NCBI RefSeq assembly: GCF_039693965.1
Contig: NZ_CP155576.1
Span: forward strand, 1,612,001-1,676,000
Direction: 5' to 3'
DNA: 64,000 nt
Source: Moraxella sp. K1664
GTDB lineage: Bacteria > Pseudomonadota > Gammaproteobacteria > Pseudomonadales > Moraxellaceae
Both the position numbers and the translations under genes were made by a program. Of this stretch, positions 1 through 6,099 are shown one piece after another. Positions within the stretch are counted from its first letter, which is position 1, and the number at the start of each line of letters is the position of its first letter. The notes beneath the pieces were generated by a model. The model ran no database searches. It was not told the origin of the DNA and saw nothing but the letters and a program-made list of their open reading frames with translations.

Positions 1-55
1 CCAAAATTGAACCGCACCCCAAAAGTTAGACACACTAACCTTTGGGGTGCTTTTT

Positions 56-592
56 ATGGCAAAATACACAACCGACTTTAAACTGTCTGTGATTGGGTAT
101 TATCTTAATCATCATGGCTACAAACAAACCGCCAAACACTTTAATCTAAACCACACAACCGTAGAGCTATGGGTTAAACTCTATCAAGCACATGGCATTG
201 ATGGCATAAAAAGACGACACACAAAGGCTGTCTATGACACAGATTTTAAGCTTAATGCCGTTCAAGCCATACAACAGGGCAAATCGCTTACACAACTTGC
301 CATAGAGCTTAATCTGCCACAACCTTCTTTACTGTCAACTTGGTTAAAGTCCTACCAAGCCTTTGGTATAATGGGACTAATACCCAAACCCAAAGGCAAA
401 AAAGCAATGTCAAACAAACACAACGCTAATAAAACCAAATCAACTTGGAAAACCAAACAAGACCACGAAAAAAGTGTGGATGATTTGCTTGATGAACTTG
501 CCTATCTTAGAGCAGAGAATGACTATCTAAAAAAGCTAGATGCCTTAATTCGTCAAAAGGAACAATCAGTACAAACAAAGAACAAGTCCTGA
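56..592 (+). CDS. IS3-family transposase OrfA (helix-turn-helix protein)
   Basis: OrfA is the DNA-binding part of an IS3-family transposase and recognises the IS ends. About 178 residues from the ATG at 56; a GTG at 47 is a possible but less likely start. Two helix-turn-helix-like segments are visible, around residues 10-45 (HHGYKQTAKHFNLNHTTVELW) and 75-105, followed by a Lys-rich linker and a leucine-zipper-like end (LLDELAYLRAENDYLKKL). Two tandem HTH units with a C-terminal coiled coil are typical of the IS150 type. The slippery heptamer A AAA AAG at 529-535 lies in the correct phase near its end, so part of the translation should shift -1 into orfB. Confidence 0.93.
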   Translation: MAKYTTDFKLSVIGYYLNHHGYKQTAKHFNLNHTTVELWVKLYQAHGIDGIKRRHTKAVYDTDFKLNAVQAIQQGKSLTQLAIELNLPQPSLLSTWLKSYQAFGIMGLIPKPKGKKAMSNKHNANKTKSTWKTKQDHEKSVDDLLDELAYLRAENDYLKKLDALIRQKEQSVQTKNKS

Positions 593-633
593 TCATCCAA
601 GAATTAAGGCATAAGCACAAACTTGCTGACTTA

Positions 634-1515
634 TTGGCAGTGTCAAACTTGCCAAGAAGTGTGTTTTATTACCACATTCGTCAAAGTACAAAGCCTGACA
701 AAGACCTTGACTTAAAAGAACACATTAACCACATCTACCACCAACACAAGGGCAGGTATGGTTATCGTAGAATCACATCAGAGCTTAACAATCAGCTTGC
801 CCAAAAAGGCATGGTCATTAATCATAAACGAGTGCAACGACTGATGGCTAAACTTGGACTCAAAGCATTGGTTCGTCGTCAACGTAAGTTTAATACTTAC
901 AAAGGCACAATGGGCAAAGATACCATTCAGGACAATATACTCAAAAGAGACTTTAAAGCAGACAAACCCAATCAAAAGTGGGCAACAGACATCACAGAGT
1001 TTAAAGTACAAGACAAGGCAAATGATGGCAGTGTCATTCAAAGAAAACTCTACCTATCGCCCATCATCGACTTGTTTAATGGTGAGATTGTCAGTTATAC
1101 GATGAAGGACAGACCAACGTATGAGTTGGTCAAAGAGATGTTAAATGATGCCCTATCCAAGCTAAGCCAAGAAAAGATGGATGACAAACCCATCATTCAT
1201 TCAGACCAAGGCTGGCACTATCAAATGCACCAGTATCAACAAACCCTAAAAGAACAAGGCTTAACCCAAAGCATGTCAAGAAAAGGCAATTGTTTGGATA
1301 ATGCTGTGATAGAGAGCTTCTTTGGTACGCTAAAACAAGAGATATTTTATGAGACAACCACATTTACATCAACAGATGAACTTAAACAAGTGATTGATGA
1401 GTACATACACTACTACAATCATGATAGAATAAAGAGCAAATTAAAAGGACTAAGTCCTGTTAAGTACAGAAACTTAGTCCAATTAGGGTTAATACAACCA
1501 CTTGCAACAACCTAA
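634..1515 (+). CDS. IS3-family transposase OrfB (DDE integrase domain), expressed as OrfAB fusion
   Basis: Catalytic half of the transposase, with an rve-type integrase core. The DD(35)E triad is visible as D119 (WATDITEF), D191 (HSDQGWHY) and E227 (IESFFGTLK), numbered from the TTG at 634. The 634 codon is only the first possible start: the frame is open back to 535, directly after the slippery sequence A AAA AAG at 529-535, so the natural product is probably an OrfA-OrfB fusion made by -1 frameshifting. The residues just before 634 also read like OrfB sequence. All catalytic residues are present, so the copy looks active. The protein is identical to that of the copy at 37114-37995. Confidence 0.93.
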   Translation: MAVSNLPRSVFYYHIRQSTKPDKDLDLKEHINHIYHQHKGRYGYRRITSELNNQLAQKGMVINHKRVQRLMAKLGLKALVRRQRKFNTYKGTMGKDTIQDNILKRDFKADKPNQKWATDITEFKVQDKANDGSVIQRKLYLSPIIDLFNGEIVSYTMKDRPTYELVKEMLNDALSKLSQEKMDDKPIIHSDQGWHYQMHQYQQTLKEQGLTQSMSRKGNCLDNAVIESFFGTLKQEIFYETTTFTSTDELKQVIDEYIHYYNHDRIKSKLKGLSPVKYRNLVQLGLIQPLATT

Positions 1516-1577
1516 CCTTTAATCTTATGTCTAAGATTTGGGGGTCGGTTCAAATTTGCCCTTATCACAATGACTGT

Positions 1578-2030
1578 CTAACTGACCGAACCCAACTGCA
1601 CCACCAGCAAATCAGCGTCCACATCGGGCAAAATGCTGTCGGCAGTTGCCCCTGCCAGCCACGCCGATAGCCCTGTACGTTTGTGGCGACCGATGACGAC
1701 TAGGTCAATGGCGTGGGTGTTGCAGTAATCCACGATGCCTTTACGTCCTGAAATGGCGGTTTTGATTTTGGCGTTGTGGGCGTGTAGGTTGTTGCGTGCC
1801 AACACTTCGGCAAGACGAGTGCGAGCCACTTGGCAACGCTCATCGTCTATCTCTTCGTGCAGGGCGGACGCAGGGATTAGCTCGTAGCCAAAGCCGAGCA
1901 TGGTCTCTTCGACCACGTGTAGCACAGACAGCTGAGCAGATGGCGATGAATCCAAAATCCATTTGGCTTTACTGGCGACAATGTCGGTGTCGTCATTTAA
2001 GTCGGTAACAAGTAACACGTGCTGATACAT
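1578..2030 (-). CDS. Universal stress protein, UspA family
   Basis: A 150-residue single-domain UspA-like protein. The family is cytoplasmic, often ATP-binding, and induced by starvation and other stresses. The N-terminus MYQHVLLVTDL is the usual first beta strand and acidic loop. The C-terminal part has the DLVVIGRHKRTGL...GATADSIL segment corresponding to the G-x2-G-x9-G(S/T) nucleotide-binding loop, here in variant form, and ends with the hydrophobic strand DLLVVQLG. Length is normal for the family. It is monocistronic and faces the IS3 element downstream, whose insertion lies 26 bp past its stop. The specific paralogue cannot be assigned. Confidence 0.9.
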   Translation of the reverse strand: MYQHVLLVTDLNDDTDIVASKAKWILDSSPSAQLSVLHVVEETMLGFGYELIPASALHEEIDDERCQVARTRLAEVLARNNLHAHNAKIKTAISGRKGIVDYCNTHAIDLVVIGRHKRTGLSAWLAGATADSILPDVDADLLVVQLGSVS

Positions 2031-2206
2031 GGCAAACTCCTTAATAAAGGTGTGAAAAGGATACCGCTTAGTCTATAAATCTAGTAACAGTATAGCAAAA
2101 TTCCCCATGAATGCAAGGGATATTTTGGGAGAATTTCGGGAGAATTTTGCTAAAATGATGAAAAAATTTGATAAAATAGAAATAAGTCCTTTTTGATGTT
2201 CCTGCC

Positions 2207-2908
2207 ATGAAAAATCCAACCAGTCGCACTGCCAACAGAACGATAGATGTAATTTTTGTTCACCCCAAACACCGCAGTTATGTCATTTGGCATGATGGTG
2301 TGTTTTATCAGCTCACACGCATGAACCTAACCCAAAAAGCGTGGGACAGGCGAGTGGTGTATGATGGTTTGTTAGATGAGATTTTTGTGGCAAAAGAGTC
2401 GTGTGAGCAGGGCGAGACGGATGAGCGGACATGGCAAGAGCTGGGCTTGAACGTGGTAAAACTGCCCGATGAGTTACACAGCATTACCGCCAGTAAGTTT
2501 TTGGTGTGGTGGACGGTCAATCGCTACGGTTTTTGGCACGCCAAAGATGTCAAAGATGTTAGTGATAAGGGTGTGCAAAATCAGCCCGAGCCAATAGCAG
2601 AGCAAAAGCCACAGCAAAAAATACAGCAAGAGGCAGGGGCAGAGCCACAGGTAAGTGCTAGCACCGCCCAACAATCTGCTATGGATAAAAAGACTGGTAA
2701 AAATAGCGACATGATAGACAATGCCGTGCAAAGTAACCAAAGTAATCAAGCCAGTCAAGCCAACCAAACATTGACAGAGCAGACACAAACGCAAGCATCA
2801 CCAAAACCCGTTCATAAGCCACATAAGCCATTGGAACAGTTGTCAGGCGATGATATTTTTGATGCCCTGCTTGATGATTTGGTGGATGAAGTCAGCCATT
2901 TAAAGTAG
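2207..2908 (+). CDS. Hypothetical protein with Gln-rich linker
   Basis: I do not recognise a family. The 233-residue product has a compact N-terminal region (about 1-115) with alternating hydrophobic and charged strands (IDVIFVHPKHRSYVIWHDGVFYQ). A low-complexity Gln/Ala/Ser/Asn-rich linker follows (about 125-200), then a short acidic C-terminus (DDIFDALLDDLVDEVSHLK) that could be an interaction helix. No signal peptide or membrane span is seen. It is a lone gene between the divergent stress protein and the tRNA cluster, with an AT-rich upstream region. Codon use resembles its neighbours, so it is probably a real lineage-specific cytoplasmic protein. Confidence 0.7.
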   Translation: MKNPTSRTANRTIDVIFVHPKHRSYVIWHDGVFYQLTRMNLTQKAWDRRVVYDGLLDEIFVAKESCEQGETDERTWQELGLNVVKLPDELHSITASKFLVWWTVNRYGFWHAKDVKDVSDKGVQNQPEPIAEQKPQQKIQQEAGAEPQVSASTAQQSAMDKKTGKNSDMIDNAVQSNQSNQASQANQTLTEQTQTQASPKPVHKPHKPLEQLSGDDIFDALLDDLVDEVSHLK

Positions 2909-2966
2909 ACGGAAAAAGACAGGTGCGACCAAAGAGTTTTTAAAGTTGTCACAAATTTAACAATAA

Positions 2967-3085
2967 ACTTCCTGCAAAACTAGTTTTCCGTTCGCCCTGA
3001 GCCTGTCGAAGGGTAGCGGAAAACCGTTATGGTTCGACAAGCTCACCACGAACGGTTTTCTTTAATTCAGGGTTTTGCAGGAAGT
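2967..3085. repeat. 119-bp inverted-repeat element carrying REP-like palindromes (intact, unoccupied IS110 target)
   Basis: The ends are perfect 14-bp inverted repeats, ACTTCCTGCAAAAC and GTTTTGCAGGAAGT. Inside are REP-like segments, including CGTTCGCCCTGAGCCTGTCG (2990-3009) and GGTTCGACAAGCTCACCACG. A second copy at 32981-34343 is split by an IS110-family element exactly within the CGTTCGCCCT/GAGC motif. The structure suggests a small non-autonomous (MITE-like) element or a composite intergenic repeat. It contains no gene. Confidence 0.8.
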
Positions 3086-3165
3086 CTAATATGCAAACGT
3101 AGGGACGTGCTGAGCACTTCCTTTTCGTTGGATGGATATGAATGACAAACAAAAAAGCCGAAACA

Positions 3166-3192
3166 CAAAAAACCACCCAATAGGGTGGTTTT
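3166..3192 (-). terminator. Rho-independent terminator after tRNA-His
   Basis: The stem AACCACCC/GGGTGGTT (3171-3178 with 3183-3190) has a 4-nt loop and is followed on the minus strand by a T-rich tract. It lies just downstream of the minus-strand tRNA-His. Confidence 0.8.
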
Positions 3193-3197
3193 GAATA

Positions 3198-3274
3198 TGG
3201 GGTGAGTAATGGGACTTGAACCCACGACAACCGGAATCACAATCCGGGGCTCTACCAACTGAGCTATACCCACC
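3198..3274 (-). tRNA. tRNA-His (anticodon GTG)
   Basis: Cloverleaf read on the minus strand. The acceptor stem is GTGGGTA/TACTCAC, with the extra 5' G (G-1) and C73 discriminator that mark tRNA-His. The anticodon loop TTGTGAT gives GTG, the T loop is TTCAAGT, and the 3' CCA is encoded. Confidence 0.96.
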
Positions 3275-3306
3275 ATAATGAAATGTGCCATTCATAATCA
3301 GGCAAA

Positions 3307-3383
3307 TGGCGCGCCTGGCAGGATTCGAACCTGCGACCACCCGCTTAGAAGGCGGATGCTCTATCCAACTGAGCTACAGGCGC
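3307..3383 (-). tRNA. tRNA-Arg (anticodon TCT)
   Basis: Minus-strand cloverleaf with acceptor stem GCGCCTG/CAGGCGC, D arm AGCTCAGTTGGATAGAGC, anticodon loop CTTCTAA (TCT, reading AGA/AGG), T loop TTCGAAT and encoded CCA. It lies 33 bp upstream of tRNA-His on the same strand. Confidence 0.96.
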
Positions 3384-3401
3384 TCAACTTACATCACTAA
3401 C

Positions 3402-3423
3402 AAAAAAAGCCTATATAGGCTTT
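3402..3423 (-). terminator. Hairpin terminator between tRNA-Pro and tRNA-Arg
   Basis: The palindrome AAAGCCTATATAGGCTTT is followed on the minus strand by seven T, immediately 3' of tRNA-Pro. It suggests that tRNA-Pro can end independently of the tRNA-Arg/tRNA-His pair. Confidence 0.65.
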
Positions 3424-3426
3424 AAA

Positions 3427-3503
3427 TGGTCGGGGCGGAGGGATTTGAACCCCCGACCCTCTGCTCCCAAAGCAGATGCGCTACCAAGCTGCGCTACGCC
3501 CCG
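3427..3503 (-). tRNA. tRNA-Pro (anticodon TGG)
   Basis: Minus-strand cloverleaf with acceptor stem CGGGGCG/CGCCCCG, D arm AGCGCAGCTTGGTAGCGC, anticodon stem-loop CTGCTTTGGGAGCAG (TGG), T loop TTCAAAT and encoded CCA. Confidence 0.96.
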
Positions 3504-3635
3504 ATTTACCAATTTGCGACGTGTATCGCTGTTAGTGGTGCGTATTATAGCGTAATTTTGGGCGGTGTCAATCATTTATTTTTAAAAATTTTAAAAATTT
3601 TTATAAGATATTGATTTTTAATATTTTTTAATCAA

Positions 3636-3941
3636 TTAATTTTCGATAAGTGTCCAGCCCAACGCCTTTGCCCCACGAGTGCCACCCGTCAGATGGGTAT
3701 AGGTACGGCTTGGGTCAAGACTCTCTAACAGCGCACACGCACGCCCTGCCTTGGTGCCACCGCCACACAGCACATACACGTCGCCCACGCTTTGGGCAAG
3801 CATCTCGGCATTGATATGCTCAATTGGCACATTGATGGCATGGGCGATATGTCCTGATTTATAGCTGTCAGCATCTCGCACGTCCCAAATGACTAGGTTG
3901 TCATTAGGGGTAAAATCGGCAATGTTTTGGGTTTTTATCAT
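3636..3941 (-). CDS. Rhodanese-like domain protein (single-domain sulfurtransferase)
   Basis: A 101-residue single rhodanese domain. It shows the CH2A-like segment (VIWDVRDADSYKSGHI), the strand leading to the active-site loop VYVLCGGGTKAGRA with the presumed persulfide-bearing Cys near residue 59, and the CH2B-like end LTGGTRGAKALGW. Such proteins move sulfane sulfur in the cytoplasm; the acceptor cannot be told here. There is no signal peptide. The gene stands alone, between the tRNA cluster and a divergent membrane-protein gene. Confidence 0.88.
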   Translation of the reverse strand: MIKTQNIADFTPNDNLVIWDVRDADSYKSGHIAHAINVPIEHINAEMLAQSVGDVYVLCGGGTKAGRACALLESLDPSRTYTHLTGGTRGAKALGWTLIEN

Positions 3942-4095
3942 GACAATTTTCCAAATAAAATAAGTGCAAGTTTAGCAAATTTGGGGTATGATAGCAATAT
4001 CTAGAATATCTGGTTTTGTTATCATCCCAATAAATAATACCGCTCAATTTTACTATTTGCCACAGCCATTTTATAACAATCATTAAGGATAAATC

Positions 4096-5127
4096 ATGAC
4101 CAAGCTTTTTATGTTATATGCAATGATGATTATTTTATTGGCGATATGGACGTGTTTGGCATTGTGGGTGCATATGCCTTTGGGGAGAGTGACTTATGTT
4201 GTTATTGGTTTTATTTTATTATTATCCATCATTGCAGTTATACCCAATACTTATATTGAAAAATTTGAGGGTCCACTCATTATTGATAAATTAAGTTATT
4301 ATTCTATACGCATTTTTGGATTGGTTGTTGGTGTTGTGTTTGCTTGGTTTTTTAGTATGAAGCCCAGCAATGACAGAATATGGCAAGATGAATTTCGTCA
4401 TCAATTCACTTATACCCAAAATGGCAATATCATCACGATACATAACGTGCGTGATTTTGATTGGCATGGCGACAGTTATACCGAGCGTTGGGATACTCGC
4501 ACTTACAATCTCAATCATCTAACAAGCCTTGATATGATTAGCACAACGTGGGGCATGGACAGCATCGCTCACATCATGGTGTCGTTTGGGTTTGACGACG
4601 GGGCGGGCAATATTGACAGGCTTGTTTTTTCGGTGGAAACAAGAAAAGAGATTGGTGAAGAATTTTCAACGATTGGTGGATTTTTTAGAATGTATGATTT
4701 ATCCATCATTGCAGGGGATGAGCGGGATTTGATTTATACTCGCACCAATATCAGAGATGAATTGGTGTCTGTTTATCCTATTTTGTATGACAAAGACAAA
4801 ATGAGAAATCTATTTTTGACTTATTTGGATTATGGTCATCGTTTAAATGATATGCCCAAATTTTATCATTCGCTACTTAGTAATTGCACTACCGTTATTT
4901 ATAAAATGGCAAGTCAGATTGATGATGTGCCAATGGATTATCGTATTATCGTTTCGGGCAGATTGGCGGATTATTTGTATGACAAAGGGGCGATTGATAA
5001 TGAGCAAGATTTGATGATTTGGAAGTATAATGCTTTTGCCAATCCCAAAGTGTCCCATTTGGGCAATCATGGCAATATTTCATCACAAGAATACTCCGCT
5101 CTGATTAGAGAAGGTTTGTCATATTGA
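4096..5127 (+). CDS. DUF4105 (Lnb N-terminal-like) membrane protein
   Basis: A 343-residue inner-membrane protein. Three hydrophobic segments are visible near the N-terminus (about 5-25, 32-50 and 70-90), after which the remainder is likely periplasmic. The C-terminal half has SLLSNCTTVIYKMA, matching the conserved N-C-T-T signature of DUF4105 (Lnb N-terminal periplasmic) proteins, whose conserved Cys suggests a papain-like or acyl-transfer fold. The biochemical role of most members is unknown. The gene is monocistronic, with its own terminator at 5152-5182. Family assignment is fairly secure; function is open. Confidence 0.8.
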   Translation: MTKLFMLYAMMIILLAIWTCLALWVHMPLGRVTYVVIGFILLLSIIAVIPNTYIEKFEGPLIIDKLSYYSIRIFGLVVGVVFAWFFSMKPSNDRIWQDEFRHQFTYTQNGNIITIHNVRDFDWHGDSYTERWDTRTYNLNHLTSLDMISTTWGMDSIAHIMVSFGFDDGAGNIDRLVFSVETRKEIGEEFSTIGGFFRMYDLSIIAGDERDLIYTRTNIRDELVSVYPILYDKDKMRNLFLTYLDYGHRLNDMPKFYHSLLSNCTTVIYKMASQIDDVPMDYRIIVSGRLADYLYDKGAIDNEQDLMIWKYNAFANPKVSHLGNHGNISSQEYSALIREGLSY

Positions 5128-5151
5128 TGTCATTATTTTTAAGTCAAAAGC

Positions 5152-5182
5152 AAATGGGCAAGATTGACCTTGCCCATTTTTT
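5152..5182 (+). terminator. Rho-independent terminator of the DUF4105 gene
   Basis: The stem AAATGGGCAAG/CTTGCCCATTT (5152-5162 with 5169-5179) is followed by a T run. It lies between the two converging genes. Confidence 0.85.
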
Positions 5183-5186
5183 AACA

Positions 5187-6041
5187 TCACTCTTGCCAGC
5201 TAGGCTCGACACGTTCGCCTTTTTTGTTGATAAAATAAATGCTGTCATCTGTTATGACCATGGCAGAGCCATTGATGAAGCTGGTGGCGTAATCGTATTT
5301 TAAGGGCAGGGCGATTTTACCTTTGGGGGTGATATAGCCGTAGTGAATGATGGGTTCGCCATCACTGTCGGTTTTACCGGTATCTTTGGCAACCAATGCC
5401 AACTGTTCGCTAAAATCTTCGACGTGGTCGTAGATGGGGGCGATTTTGATTTGACCGTTTTTGTCCATAAAGCCCCATTTGTCATTGATTTTGACTGAAA
5501 CCAAACCTTGTTCAAACCAGTTGCCCGTCTCATCAAAGCTCGGTTTGATGGCGATGTTGCCTTGTTTGTCAATAAAACCGTATTTGCTGTTTTGGGCGAT
5601 TTTGGCACGCCCTTCCCAAAAGCCCCACGCATCTTCAAAGGTGGGGTGGATGACAAAGTTGCCTTTGGGATTGATGTAGCCGTATTTGCCTTGTTGTTTG
5701 ACCAAAGCAAGCCCTTCATCAAAACGACTGGCTTCTTCAAAGGCGGGGTGGATGACGATGTTGCCGTTCGTGTCTGCAAAACCAAATGATGTGCCATCGG
5801 TGATGACGGTCATGTTTTCGTTGTACTGACAGTCGCTGGTGTACTCAGTATAAGTAAAGCCCGTCGGTAGATTGGCATCATCTTCGCAGGCGTCGATGTC
5901 TTCTGACAGCTCGAAGAGTGCGTAATCGTCCGAATCGACGTTGTCTTCTGCGTTGACGCCTGTCGTGGCAAAAACGGATAGGGCAAGGCATAGGGCGAGC
6001 TTTGGGCGAGATGTGAATGGGGTAAAAAAAGAAATGTTCAT
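5187..6041 (-). CDS. WG-repeat protein, exported
   Basis: About 284 residues from the ATG at 6041, chosen because it starts a good signal peptide (MNISFFTPFTSRPKLALCLALSVFATTGVNA) and avoids the overlap with glnD that an upstream start would give. The body has at least four WG-type beta repeats of about 45 residues (GFADTNGNIVIHPAFEEA; GYINPKGNFVIHPTFEDA; GFIDKQGNIAIKPSFDE; GFMDKNGQIKIAPIYDH). These repeats are linked to protein or wall contacts, but no precise role is known. The N-terminus after cleavage is acidic and carries Cys pairs that could form a disulfide. It follows glnD on the same strand. Confidence 0.85.
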   Translation of the reverse strand: MNISFFTPFTSRPKLALCLALSVFATTGVNAEDNVDSDDYALFELSEDIDACEDDANLPTGFTYTEYTSDCQYNENMTVITDGTSFGFADTNGNIVIHPAFEEASRFDEGLALVKQQGKYGYINPKGNFVIHPTFEDAWGFWEGRAKIAQNSKYGFIDKQGNIAIKPSFDETGNWFEQGLVSVKINDKWGFMDKNGQIKIAPIYDHVEDFSEQLALVAKDTGKTDSDGEPIIHYGYITPKGKIALPLKYDYATSFINGSAMVITDDSIYFINKKGERVEPSWQE

Positions 6042-6099
6042 GGATGATTCCAGATGAGAAAAAGCAATGAATGAGAAAAACGGATTTATTGTACTTGAC

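Larger units (their letters stand above)
8..1552 (+). mobile_element. IS3-family insertion sequence, copy A (complete, 1545 bp)
   Basis: The ends are imperfect inverted repeats: the left begins TGAACCGCACCCCAAAAG and the right, read inward, begins TGAACCGACCCCCAAATC. The element is flanked by a 3-bp direct repeat, AAT, at 5-7 and 1553-1555, as expected for IS3 target duplication. It carries two consecutive frames, orfA and orfB, with a frameshift signal between them. A second copy of identical length lies inverted at 37077-38621, and the two encode identical proteins, so transposition was recent. The window begins only seven bases before this copy, so any gene it interrupts on the left cannot be judged. 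Confidence 0.95.

Noticed and set aside
3426..3614. Open frame of 62 codons on the plus strand
   Set aside because: It is the antisense of tRNA-Pro and reads the well-known spurious GAEGFEPPTLCSQS-type peptide.
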